Part shown: one piece after another, positions 10,226 through 18,011 of the stretch | Layout of the letters: each line of letters begins with the position of its first letter | Numbering within the stretch: position 1 is the stretch's first letter | Source: an uncultured Rhodospirillales bacterium | GTDB lineage: Bacteria; Pseudomonadota; Alphaproteobacteria; Acetobacterales; Acetobacteraceae | Direction of reading: 5' to 3' | NCBI GenBank assembly: GCA_903844135.1 | Contig: CAIMSN010000142.1 | Span: 1-50,514, forward strand | Length of the DNA stretch: 50,514 nt | Position numbers and translations under genes: made by a program | Notes under the pieces: generated by a model | What the model saw: only the letters and a program-made list of their open reading frames with translations | The model's database searches: none | Told to the model about the DNA's origin: nothing

Positions 10226-10720
10226 TTACCCAGCCTGGGCCGCGCAATCCCCGCAGACGCCCTCGAGCTCGATCGTCGAACGCTGCGCCTGGAAACCATG
10301 ACGGGCCGCCGCCGCCGCCAGCGCCTCGGCGATCGACGGGTCGTCCAGCTCCACCGTGCGGCTGCAGCGCGAGCAGATCAGGAACTGTACCCGGTGGTCG
10401 TGATGCGCGTGGTCGTGGGTCGCCTCGTCCTGCATGCAGCCGACGAAGGCGGACAGGCGCTCGACCTTGTGGATCAGCCCCTGTTCCAGCAGAAAATCCA
10501 GCGCGCGATAGATGGTCGGCGGCGCCGCGCCCTTTCGCGCGCCGCGCAGCCGGTCGAGCAGATCGTAGGCGCCGACCGGGCGGCCGCTCTCCAGCACCAG
10601 CCCGAGCACGTGTCGCCGGATGTCGGTCAGGCGCGAGCCGTTGCGGTCGCAGGCGGCGGCGGCGCGATCGAGCAGCGCGTCGGTCCGTTCGCCAAAGCTG
10701 CCACCAGACTGCATGCCCAT
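10226..10720 (-). CDS. zur: Fur-family zinc uptake regulator (Zur-like)
   Basis: Zur represses zinc uptake genes when zinc is plentiful. The 164-residue protein has a winged-helix N-terminal domain (LTDIRRHVLGLVLE, then APPTIYRALDFL), a histidine-rich hinge (HDHAHHDHRV), and two CxxC pairs (CSRC and CGDC) for the structural zinc. It diverges from znuACB across a perfect dyad, which is the classical autoregulated arrangement and supports Zur over Fur, Mur or PerR. An ATG six bases further in is an alternative start. Confidence 0.92.
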   Translation of the reverse strand: MGMQSGGSFGERTDALLDRAAAACDRNGSRLTDIRRHVLGLVLESGRPVGAYDLLDRLRGARKGAAPPTIYRALDFLLEQGLIHKVERLSAFVGCMQDEATHDHAHHDHRVQFLICSRCSRTVELDDPSIAEALAAAAARHGFQAQRSTIELEGVCGDCAAQAG

Positions 10721-10736
10721 CCCTATCGTCCCTAGA

Positions 10737-10751
10737 CGTTATAGTATAACG
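10737..10751. promoter_or_regulatory. Zur operator between zur and znuA
   Basis: CGTTATAGTATAACG is a perfect 15-base dyad with a single central base. Its GTTATANTATAAC core equals the known Zur-box core. It sits centrally in the 55-base gap, 17 bases from the zur start and 25 from the znuA start, so one bound dimer could cover both promoters. Confidence 0.85.
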
Positions 10752-10775
10752 CTCTGTTGCCGACGAGGAGCGGAC

Positions 10776-11681
10776 ATGATGCGCCTGTCACCCATGATAC
10801 CCCTTGCCGGGCTGGTTGCGACCCTCCTGTGGGCCGCGCCGCCGGTATTCGCCAGGACGACCGCCAGCGCGGCGATCGGCATCGTCGCCGCGGAGAACGT
10901 GTACGGCGACCTGGCGCAGCGACTCGGCGGCCAGCATGTGAGGGTGACCAGCATCCTGAGCAACCCCGACCAGGACCCGCATCTGTTCGAGGTCAGCCCG
11001 AGCATCGCCAGGGCGCTGTCCGGCGCCGATATCGTGGTGGCCAACGGCATCGGCTACGATCCGTGGATGCAGGGGCTGCTGGCCGCCTCCGCCAGTCCGG
11101 ACCGCTCCGTGCTGGTGGTGGCAGCGCTGGCCGGCCGACGGGACGGCGACAATCCGCATCTCTGGTACGACCCGGCGGTGATCCCGGTCTATGCGAGGGC
11201 GCTGTCGGCCGAGCTCGCCAGGCGCGACCCGGCGGACGCGGCGTTCTACGCCGGCCGGCTGCGCGACACGCTGTCGGCGATCGCGCCGGTGGCGCAGCGC
11301 GCGGCGCAGATGCGGGCGCGCTACGCCGGGGTTCCGGTGACGGCGACCGAGCCGGTGTTCGGCGAGATGGCCAGGGCGATCGGCCTGGCGATGCGCAACG
11401 AGCGGTTCCAGCGCGCGGTGATGAACGACACCGAACCGGCCGCGTCCGATGTCGCCGCGATGGAGACCGACCTGCGCCGGCACCGGGTCCGGTTGCTGAT
11501 CACCAACAGCCAGGCCAGCGACAGCGCCGCGCAGCGTCTGGCGGAGGTGGCGGCGCGGGCCGGGGTGCCGACCGTCGGCGTCACCGAGACCGAGCCCTCC
11601 GGCCGCGATTACACCGCCTGGATGCTGGGCGAGCTCGATGCGGTGGCGGCGGCTCTGGACACCAAGGCGCCGGCATTGTGA
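10776..11681 (+). CDS. znuA: Zinc ABC transporter, periplasmic solute-binding protein
   Basis: ZnuA captures zinc in the periplasm and delivers it to ZnuB. The start ATG follows GAGGAG by five bases, giving 301 residues with a signal peptide (LAGLVATLLWAAPPVFA). Likely ligands are the histidines in DQDPHLFEV and GDNPHLWYD. Two features differ from the classical protein: there is no histidine-rich loop, and the region of the third histidine reads TATEPVFGEM, with glutamate. Context with zur and a Zur box favours zinc over manganese. The stop overlaps the znuC GTG. Confidence 0.92.
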   Translation: MMRLSPMIPLAGLVATLLWAAPPVFARTTASAAIGIVAAENVYGDLAQRLGGQHVRVTSILSNPDQDPHLFEVSPSIARALSGADIVVANGIGYDPWMQGLLAASASPDRSVLVVAALAGRRDGDNPHLWYDPAVIPVYARALSAELARRDPADAAFYAGRLRDTLSAIAPVAQRAAQMRARYAGVPVTATEPVFGEMARAIGLAMRNERFQRAVMNDTEPAASDVAAMETDLRRHRVRLLITNSQASDSAAQRLAEVAARAGVPTVGVTETEPSGRDYTAWMLGELDAVAAALDTKAPAL

Positions 11682-12442
11682 GCGAGGCGGTCCGGTTCGA
11701 CGATGTCGGTATCGTGCAGGGCGGCCGGACGATCCTGTCGCAGGTCGCGCTGCGCATCGCCGACGGCGCGTTCGTCGGCGTGCTGGGCGGCAACGGCGCC
11801 GGCAAGACCACGCTGATGCGGGCGATCCTGGGCCTGGTGCCGGTGACCGGGCGGATCTCGCTGTTCGGCCGGCCGGCGACCCGCGGCAACCCGCTGGTCG
11901 GCTACATGCCGCAGCGTCGCGCTCCGCTCGCCGCCAGGCTCAGCGGCCGGACCCTGGTCGCGGCGGCGCTCGACGGGCAGCGCTGGGGCATCGCCCTGCC
12001 GTCGGCGCAGGCGTCTCGCGAGGTGGACCGGGTGCTGGAGCAGGTCGGCGCGCAGGCGCTGGCGGCGCGAAAGCTGGACGAGCTCTCCGGCGGCGAGCGA
12101 CAGCGGCTGCTGCTGGCGCAGACCCTGCTCGGCGACCCGAAACTGCTGCTGCTCGACGAGCCGCTGATCAGTCTCGACCCGAAGCGGCAGGCGGAGATGG
12201 TGGCGCTGGTGCGCGACGTGCAGCAGGCGCGCGGCATCGCCGTGCTGTTCAGCGCCCACGAGCTCAATCCCCTGCTCGGCGCGCTGGACCAGGTGCTGTA
12301 TCTCGGCAACGGCCAGGCGGCGCTGGGCAGCGTCGATGCGGTCATCACCTCCGAGAGCCTGTCCCGCCTCTATGCGGCGCCGATCGAGGTGGTCAGGAGC
12401 AACGGGCGCATCTTCGTCATGTCGGACACGCGGATCGCCTGA
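11678..12442 (+). CDS. znuC: Zinc ABC transporter, ATP-binding protein
   Basis: This ATPase powers zinc import through ZnuB. The 254-residue product starts at the GTG overlapping the znuA stop. It has Walker A GGNGAGKTT, a Q-loop within YMPQRRAPL, the ABC signature LSGGERQR, Walker B LLLLDEP and a switch histidine in FSAHELNPL. The C-terminal extension after the core is short. Its stop overlaps the znuB start (TGATG), so the three subunits are coupled. Confidence 0.94.
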   Translation: MSEAVRFDDVGIVQGGRTILSQVALRIADGAFVGVLGGNGAGKTTLMRAILGLVPVTGRISLFGRPATRGNPLVGYMPQRRAPLAARLSGRTLVAAALDGQRWGIALPSAQASREVDRVLEQVGAQALAARKLDELSGGERQRLLLAQTLLGDPKLLLLDEPLISLDPKRQAEMVALVRDVQQARGIAVLFSAHELNPLLGALDQVLYLGNGQAALGSVDAVITSESLSRLYAAPIEVVRSNGRIFVMSDTRIA

Positions 12443-13314
12443 TGCTGACCGGATTGTTCTCCTACGGCTTCATGATCAACGCCTTCCTGGCGGCGATGGC
12501 GGTGGCGCTGGTTGCCGGCCCGGTCGGCTACGTGCTGGTGCTGCGCCAGCAGAGCTTCGCCGGCCATGCGCTGTCGCATGTCGGTTTCACCGGGGCGACC
12601 GGCGCGGTGCTGCTCGGGCTGCCGCCGCTCTGGGGGCTGGTGGCGGTGACGCTGCTCGCCGGGCTGGCGATGGGCCTGCTCGGCGAGCGCGTGGCCGGAC
12701 GCGACGTGGCGATCGGGCTGGTGCTGGCCGGTGCCCTCGGGCTGGGGCTGCTGTTCCTGCATTTCTTCACCGCCTATGCGGCCCAGGCCACCGCTTTGCT
12801 GTTCGGCAACGTGTTCGGGGTCGACCGCGCCACCCTGCTGACCCTGGCCGGCCTGGGCGCCCTCACCCTGGCCGGCCTGGCGGCGATCGCCCGGCCGCTG
12901 CTGTTCGCCAGCCTGCAGCCGGAGCTGGCGGAGGCGCGCGGCGTCAGGCTGCGGCTGGTCTCGGTGCTGTTCCTGGGCCTGGTGGCGCTGGCCACCGCCG
13001 GCTGCGCGCAGATCGTCGGCGTGCTGCTGGTGTTCACGCTGATGGTCGGGCCGGCGGCCACCGCGCAGCGCCTGAGCCCGCGGCTCGGCGTCGGGGTGGC
13101 GCTGTCGGCGGGGCTGGCGCTGTCGGAGGCGTGGGGCGGGATCGTCTGCGCCTACGCCACCGACTGGCCGGCCAGCTTCTGGATCACGACCCTCAGCGGC
13201 GCTGGCTACCTGCTGTCTTTCCTGCCTGGCCTCCCTGGCCCCCGGCGGGAGCGCCCGCCTCGGCGACCGGGGCCAGGTCCTCTTCCAGCACCGTCAGGTG
13301 GATCGAGTAGCTGA
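12442..13314 (+). CDS. znuB: Zinc ABC transporter, membrane permease
   Basis: The 290-residue protein is a family 3 ABC permease with about eight hydrophobic helices, starting FMINAFLAAMAVALVAGPVGY. The conserved LRQQSFAGHALSHVGFTGA segment follows the first helix, and LLVFTLMVGPAATAQ is the coupling region seen in ZnuB and related permeases. The last 40 residues (after TLSGAGYLLSFLPG) are proline and arginine rich. They are encoded opposite the end of the next gene, a 122-base convergent overlap. The true stop may be earlier in relatives. Confidence 0.92.
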   Translation: MLTGLFSYGFMINAFLAAMAVALVAGPVGYVLVLRQQSFAGHALSHVGFTGATGAVLLGLPPLWGLVAVTLLAGLAMGLLGERVAGRDVAIGLVLAGALGLGLLFLHFFTAYAAQATALLFGNVFGVDRATLLTLAGLGALTLAGLAAIARPLLFASLQPELAEARGVRLRLVSVLFLGLVALATAGCAQIVGVLLVFTLMVGPAATAQRLSPRLGVGVALSAGLALSEAWGGIVCAYATDWPASFWITTLSGAGYLLSFLPGLPGPRRERPPRRPGPGPLPAPSGGSSS

Positions 13315-13477
13315 CCTCGCCCTCGTCCTCGTCGCGATGCACGGTGCCGATCACCTCCCGGGCGACGGCGAGTTCCACCGTGGCGCCCTTGCGCGGCGGC
13401 GCCACCACGTTGATCTGGTCGTTGCCCAGCAGCTTGCGCAGATAGGCCTGCACGCGGGCGATATCGGTTCCGTTCAT
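13193..13477 (-). CDS. DUF3126 family protein
   Basis: A 94-residue protein with the DUF3126 pattern: an N-terminal helix (ARVQAYLRKLLGN), a strand pair, and the highly conserved VIGTVHRDEDEGEVSYSIHLTVLEEDL. The family is small, cytoplasmic, typical of Alphaproteobacteria and has no known function. The core ends near residue 70; the remaining tail (GGQGGQAGKTAG) is low-complexity and lies opposite the znuB 3' end, which suggests the tail arose by loss of an earlier stop. Confidence 0.85.
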   Translation of the reverse strand: MNGTDIARVQAYLRKLLGNDQINVVAPPRKGATVELAVAREVIGTVHRDEDEGEVSYSIHLTVLEEDLAPVAEAGAPAGGQGGQAGKTAGSQRR

Positions 13478-13558
13478 CGTGATCCTCGGTGATGTGCGAC
13501 GCCATGGCCGCCGATGGCGGTGGGATAGGACGGAAACGCCCGGGATGAAACCCGACGT

Positions 13559-16060
13559 TTATGCGAGGTCGAGGTCAGGGCCGCGGTCAGTGCCGCCGGG
13601 GGCGAGCGCCGCGAACAGGCTTGCGGCAAACGCCGTGCGCGAGAAATGCCGGGCCGCGTAGGCGATCTGCGCCGCGGCGCGGTCGCTCCAGGCGCGGTCG
13701 TCGGTCAGCAGCAGCGACAGCGCCTCGGCCATGCGGTCCGGGTCGTCGGTGACGTCGACGATGCGCTCCAGCCCGTCGATTCCTTCCGCGCCGATCGGCG
13801 TGGTGACCAGCGGCACACCCTGCTGCAGCGCCTCGACCACCTTGCCCTTCACCCCGGCGCCGGCGCGCAGCGGCACGATCGCCGCCCGTGCGTCGCGATA
13901 GCACGCGTCCAGCGCGTCTGAATCGAGGCTGCCGGTGACGGTGACCGCTTCCGAGGCCAGGCCGAGCACCGTCTCGGTCGGATGCGATCCGGCCAGCACG
14001 AGCGTGGCCTGTGGCACCCGCCGGCGCACACGCGGCAGGATCTCCGCGACCAGCCACAGCGCCGCGTCGACGTTCGGCGGGTGCGCGAAGCCGGCCACGA
14101 ACAGGAGGCTCGGCGTGCGCGGCGGCGCGCCTCGCGCCGGGAAGCGGTCGAACGCGTAGGGCACGATCGCATGCGCTCGCGTGCCGGGCATCAGCCGGCG
14201 CACCAGGGCGGCCTCCGTCTCCGACGGGTAGAGCACGATGTCGAACAGCCCCCACAGCGCCCGCTCGCGCCGCTCCATCGCGTCGGCTTCCTGGGCCATG
14301 TGCCGATCGCCCTGCAGCGCCGCCTGCCGGCGCAGGCGCAGATGATGCACGTCGTGTCCGTAGAAGCTGAGCGTGGCCGTGGTTCCGGTCAGCAGCGCGG
14401 ACAGGAACCAGGGCGCCACCGTCGGCCGCATCGTCATCACATGGTCGAACTGCGACCCCTCGGCGGCGAACCACGCGTCGAATCCGAGCCCGATCCGGTC
14501 GTCCAGCACCGTGATGCCCATCGTCTCCAGCAGGCTGGTATAGACGTTGCGGGTCCGGTTCATCGGCCAGAACGCCACCAGCCAGCCTGCCTGGCGGAGC
14601 GCGGTGAGGATCGACAGGGTCGAGCGCGATCCGGCGTCGCGATCCGGTTCCGGCACGTAATGGTCGATGACCAGCATCGCCGGGCGGCCGCGCCCATGCG
14701 CCGCCGCCCGCATCGTCGGCTGGCCGGGCGCCTGGCCCGGCGCCGAGCCTGGCGCCGAGCCTGGCGGCATATGCTCCCTGGCCAGCAGCTTCGGCCAGCG
14801 CGAGACGAAGCGGTGCCGGTTGATCTCCTGGCGCGCCTTGACGCCCGAACCGGGATCGATGCCGTGCGAGAGCCCCTCGTGATGCACCACCACGCTGGCC
14901 GGCTGGTAGATCACCCGCAGGCCCCGCGCGCGCACCTTGAAGGCGAGATCGGTGTCCTCGTAGTAGGCCGGGGCGAACAGCGGATCGAAACCGCCCAGCA
15001 CCTCGAACAGGTCGCGCCGCAGCAGCATCGCCGCGCCGGAGACGTAATCGGTGTCGCGCACGGCGTTGTACTGCGGCAGCCCGGGATCGTCGCCGCGGCC
15101 GTAGTTCCAGCCGGTGCCGTCCTGCCAGACGATGCAGCCCGCCTCCTGCAGCCGCCCGTCGGGAAACAGCAGCTTGGCGCCGACCAGGCCGGCATCCGGC
15201 ACCGCCTCGGCGGCCGCGACCAGCGCGTCGAGGAAACCGGGCAGCGGTTCGGTATCGTTGTTCAGGAACAGCAGGTAGCGGCCGCGCGCGCTCAACGCCG
15301 CCTGGTTGCAGTTGCCGATAAAGCCCAGATTGTCCGGATTGCGCAGCAGCACCAGCCCGTCGACCCGCTCCAGCAGGGCTACCGCTGGATCGCCGGAGGC
15401 GTCCTCCGCGACGATCACCTCGAACGGGGTGCGGGTCTGCGCCGACGCGATGGCGCGCAGGCAGCGCAGCGTGACCGCCACCTGGCCGAACGACGGCACG
15501 ATGATGGAGACCAGCGGCGTGTCGCTGGTCTCCAGCGCCAGGCCAGGATCGAGATCGTCGGGGCGAGGATCAAAGCAAGGGCCGGGGCCATGGCCGGGTC
15601 GATGATCGGGCTGAGGGCCAGGATCTCTGGCGGCCGGCCCGCTGCGGCGCCGGTCGGCCCGCTCGCGCAGCCGCGCCGGCCATTGCAGGGTCAGGGTCCA
15701 CCAGCCGGCCCGCAAGGCGCGCCGACCGAGACGCGCCAGGCCGGGACGACCCGTCAGGACCCGGCGCAGCGGCCAGGTGGCGCGCCAGATCGCGCTGTCC
15801 TCGAAGGCGGCGAGATGCAGCCGGAGCTGGCGCAGTTCCGCCTGCAACATCGCGGGATCCGGGTTCGCCCCCCCCTGTGCGTCGGCCGGCTTCGCCGCCG
15901 CGAGCCGGGCTTCGGCCAGGCGGCGCATCGCGCGTTCGTGGGTCTCGGACTCGCGCAGGACGGTCAGGCGGGCCTCCGCCTGCAGCAGGGCCAGGCGCAG
16001 CGCGGCGAGGCCGGCCTGCGCCTCCGCGAGCAGGGGTGGCGTCGGCTCTTGGTGGGTCAT
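13559..16060 (-). CDS. Large glycosyltransferase, GT2 domain fused to a GT4-like domain
   Basis: The 833-residue protein has three parts. Residues 10-100 are helical and probably coiled-coil (LRLALLQAEARLTVLRE). Residues about 183-400 form a GT-A domain: TPLVSIIVPSFGQ, VIVAEDASGD, then LFLNNDTEP with the metal-binding acid, and YYEDTDLAFKVR. After a linker with GSAP repeats, residues about 480-830 resemble a GT-B glycosyltransferase (FVAGFAHPPNVDAALWL, and VPLRAGAGVKGKVVEALQQGVPLV near the nucleotide site). Such fusions build polysaccharide or decorate surface glycans. The start at MTHQEPTPP was chosen because upstream codons look non-coding. No sugar specificity can be given. Confidence 0.88.
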   Translation of the reverse strand: MTHQEPTPPLLAEAQAGLAALRLALLQAEARLTVLRESETHERAMRRLAEARLAAAKPADAQGGANPDPAMLQAELRQLRLHLAAFEDSAIWRATWPLRRVLTGRPGLARLGRRALRAGWWTLTLQWPARLRERADRRRSGPAARDPGPQPDHRPGHGPGPCFDPRPDDLDPGLALETSDTPLVSIIVPSFGQVAVTLRCLRAIASAQTRTPFEVIVAEDASGDPAVALLERVDGLVLLRNPDNLGFIGNCNQAALSARGRYLLFLNNDTEPLPGFLDALVAAAEAVPDAGLVGAKLLFPDGRLQEAGCIVWQDGTGWNYGRGDDPGLPQYNAVRDTDYVSGAAMLLRRDLFEVLGGFDPLFAPAYYEDTDLAFKVRARGLRVIYQPASVVVHHEGLSHGIDPGSGVKARQEINRHRFVSRWPKLLAREHMPPGSAPGSAPGQAPGQPTMRAAAHGRGRPAMLVIDHYVPEPDRDAGSRSTLSILTALRQAGWLVAFWPMNRTRNVYTSLLETMGITVLDDRIGLGFDAWFAAEGSQFDHVMTMRPTVAPWFLSALLTGTTATLSFYGHDVHHLRLRRQAALQGDRHMAQEADAMERRERALWGLFDIVLYPSETEAALVRRLMPGTRAHAIVPYAFDRFPARGAPPRTPSLLFVAGFAHPPNVDAALWLVAEILPRVRRRVPQATLVLAGSHPTETVLGLASEAVTVTGSLDSDALDACYRDARAAIVPLRAGAGVKGKVVEALQQGVPLVTTPIGAEGIDGLERIVDVTDDPDRMAEALSLLLTDDRAWSDRAAAQIAYAARHFSRTAFAASLFAALAPGGTDRGPDLDLA
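14739..14762 (-). repeat. 12-bp in-frame tandem repeat in the glycosyltransferase linker
   Basis: GGCGCCGAGCCT occurs twice in direct succession on the plus strand, with degenerate neighbours. It encodes a GSAPGSAPGQAPGQ run in the linker between the two catalytic domains, where length change would be tolerated. Confidence 0.75.
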
Positions 16061-16104
16061 GTCCGGTTGATAGACAGGGTTGCCGGCGCCGGGAAGCGGC
16101 CGGT

Positions 16105-16581
16105 TCAGCCCGGTGACGGCGCGCCGTCGGCCAGTCCGACCAGCAGCTCGATCTCGATTTCGATCTCCGGGTTGGCGAAGCCGGTCACCAGCCGCAGCGT
16201 CGCGGCGGGTTTGCTGTCGCCGAACACCTCGCGCAGCAGCGGAAAGCAGCTCGAGAAGGCGTCTGCGTCGCGCACCAGATACACCACCCGGATCACGTCG
16301 CGGATCGACAGGCCCTGCGCCGAGAGGGCCGTCACACCGGCGGACAGCGCCTGCCGGCACTGCTCGGAGACCCTGGGCGCGTATCCGCCGCGCCGGCGAT
16401 CGAACCCGTCAAGCCGGTGGACCAGGGTCTTGCGTCGCGCCGTAGGCGCGCCTCGCTGCGTCGCTGCCGTAGGCGCGCCTCGCTGCGTCGCTGCCGCAGG
16501 CGCGCCGCGCGGTTCCCGCGCCGGCCTGACGGTCGCTTCGGCTTCCTGTATGGTCGTTGCCTGCGCCAGAGGCGTAGTCAT
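16105..16581 (-). CDS. Rid (YjgF/UK114) family protein with a repeat-bearing N-terminus
   Basis: The last 110 residues form a Rid-family barrel: QCRQALSAGVTALSAQGLSI, then DVIRVVYLVRDADAF, FPLLREVFGDSKPAATL and the closing PEIEIEIELLVG. RidA enzymes deaminate reactive enamines and imines and rely on an arginine just after the conserved PA; here the sequence reads PAATLRL, so that arginine is missing and the deaminase activity is doubtful. The N-terminal 50 residues contain tandem AATQRGAPT units and look disordered. The gene diverges from hprK across an 88-base gap. Confidence 0.8.
   Translation of the reverse strand: MTTPLAQATTIQEAEATVRPAREPRGAPAAATQRGAPTAATQRGAPTARRKTLVHRLDGFDRRRGGYAPRVSEQCRQALSAGVTALSAQGLSIRDVIRVVYLVRDADAFSSCFPLLREVFGDSKPAATLRLVTGFANPEIEIEIELLVGLADGAPSPG
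16442..16495 (-). repeat. Two exact 27-bp tandem units inside the Rid-family gene
   Basis: Two identical 27-base units (16442-16468 and 16469-16495) begin GTAGGCGCGCC on the plus strand, and a third starts at 16496 and decays after 11 bases. Each encodes AATQRGAPT in frame. The perfect identity points to recent duplication. Confidence 0.9.
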
Positions 16582-16669
16582 CGCCGCTCCTGCTCGATCG
16601 GGGCAGACATGCGGGATCCGTCACGCGATCGCAACAGAAACCGACGGGCGCGCGAAAAAATGAGACACC

Positions 16670-17146
16670 GTGTCTGAGCGCGACGGCGACGTGACCGCTC
16701 CCGAACCGGAGCGGGCGGCGGCGGCAAGCTGGCATGCGAGCTGCGTGGCGCGGCATGGGGTCGCCGTGCTGCTGCTGGGCGGCAGCGGCTCGGGAAAGTC
16801 CGACCTGGCGCTGCGGCTGCTGGATCGCGGCTTCGATCTGGTCGCCGACGACCGGGTGCTGCTGCGGGACGGGCTGGCCTCGGCGCCGGACGCGCTGCGC
16901 GGCCTGATCGAGGTGCGCGGGCTCGGCCTGCTGCGGGTTCCGCCGGTGACGCACCCGGTCCGCGTCGCGCTCGCCGTGGTGCTGGACGGCAGCGGCACCA
17001 GGCTGCCGGAGCCGGAACGGCATCCGGCGCTGCGCGTGCCTCTGCTCCGGCTCGCCGCCTTCGACGGCTCGACCGCGCTTCGCATCGAACTCGCCCTGGA
17101 CTGCCTGGCGGGACGGCGCTCCCTGGCGGAAGGGGCGCTTTTTTGA
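16670..17146 (+). CDS. hprK: HPr kinase/phosphorylase, short alphaproteobacterial form
   Basis: HprK phosphorylates and dephosphorylates HPr on a serine. The 158-residue product has only the catalytic domain, as usual in Alphaproteobacteria: P-loop GGSGSGKSD, then VADDRVLL and the GLIEVRGLGLLRV signature. The GTG at 16670 is the best start available, although its ribosome binding site is poor. It heads the chain hprK-EIIA-HPr-EI. In many relatives rapZ follows immediately; here 274 non-coding bases follow instead. Confidence 0.9.
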   Translation: MSERDGDVTAPEPERAAAASWHASCVARHGVAVLLLGGSGSGKSDLALRLLDRGFDLVADDRVLLRDGLASAPDALRGLIEVRGLGLLRVPPVTHPVRVALAVVLDGSGTRLPEPERHPALRVPLLRLAAFDGSTALRIELALDCLAGRRSLAEGALF

Positions 17147-17420
17147 GATTTGCTTCCAGCGCGATGCTGTTCCGCTTCGCGCACATAGTTTTGGTGACAG
17201 GATTGTGTCGCAACCCTCTCATTGCGCCTACATTATCACTGGGCGGTCGGTGTGATCCGCTGTCGGGGACCGTCTCGCCCGACGCGAAGCTCCTGGACAG
17301 GAGTGCCGGCTTGCTGCGATGGAACGGACGGTAACGGCGGAACGGAGCATCGCCGCGTGGCGATTGGTCGATCTTGGTGACAGTCTTTGACGGGCCGGCC
17401 CTGGGCGGAACGAGCGAGCG
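17147..17420 (+). other. 274-base gap in the phosphotransferase cluster
   Basis: No convincing gene is present. A 63-codon frame starting TTG at 17143 has no family match and poor codon character. The segment at 17195-17240 is locally AT-rich, with TTGTGT and TACATT elements 20 bases apart, too far for a confident promoter. A promoter for the EIIA-HPr-EI genes is still likely here. Confidence 0.4.
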
Positions 17421-17954
17421 ATGATCGGTCTCGTTCTCATCACCCACTTCGAAATCGGCACCGCGTTGCGGGTCGCGATGGAACATGTCGTCGGGCCGCA
17501 GCAGCAGCTTATGACGCTGTCGATCGGTGCCGACGACGATATCCAGGCCAGACGGCGCGATCTCGACCTGGCGGTGGCGTCTGTCGATCGCGGCGACGGC
17601 GTGGTGATCCTGACCGACATGTTCGGCAGCACCCCCTCGAACCTGGCGATCGCCCTGATGGCGCGGGGCGGGATCGAGGTGATCGCCGGCGTGAACCTGC
17701 CGATGCTGGTCAAGCTCGCCAAGATACGCTCGGACCGCACGCTGGACGAATGCGTCGCCATCGCCGAGATGGCCGGACGGAAATATATCGCCGCGGCCTC
17801 GCATCTCCCCGAGGCCTGCCTCGGCGGCGCGGCGTGCTGCCAAACCGCGCTGGCCCAGACCGCCCTGACTCAGACGGCCCTGACCCACACGGCCATGGAG
17901 CATGGGCCGCCGCCCGAGGCGGCGGAAACGCGGGTCGCGGTTCTCGCGAACTAG
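17421..17954 (+). CDS. PTS EIIA component, mannose type (regulatory PTS)
   Basis: The 177-residue protein is an EIIA-Man domain: MIGLVLITHFEIG, with the phosphorylatable H9, then GVVILTDMFGSTPSNLA and VNLPMLVKLA. In Alphaproteobacteria this protein (often called ManX or PtsM) takes phosphate from HPr and signals rather than transports; no EIIB or EIIC gene is nearby. The domain ends near residue 135. An unusual tail follows, starting with CC and continuing through four QTALx-type pentapeptides, coded by a 15-bp tandem repeat. Confidence 0.9.
   Translation: MIGLVLITHFEIGTALRVAMEHVVGPQQQLMTLSIGADDDIQARRRDLDLAVASVDRGDGVVILTDMFGSTPSNLAIALMARGGIEVIAGVNLPMLVKLAKIRSDRTLDECVAIAEMAGRKYIAAASHLPEACLGGAACCQTALAQTALTQTALTHTAMEHGPPPEAAETRVAVLAN
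17841..17900 (+). repeat. Four 15-bp tandem units in the EIIA tail
   Basis: Units of 15 bases (17841, 17856, 17871, 17886) encode QTALA, QTALT, QTALT and HTAME. The middle two are nearly identical (one base apart before the last codon) and the outer ones have decayed. The repeat keeps frame and lies after the folded domain. Confidence 0.8.
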
Positions 17955-18011
17955 GGTGCAAGCGATCCCGCATCGATCGACGCGCGCGCCATGGATCCGG
18001 AGGGCGTGACG

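Noticed and set aside
17143-17334. 63-codon frame after hprK
   Set aside because: It starts at TTG inside the hprK stop, has no family resemblance and no ribosome binding site.
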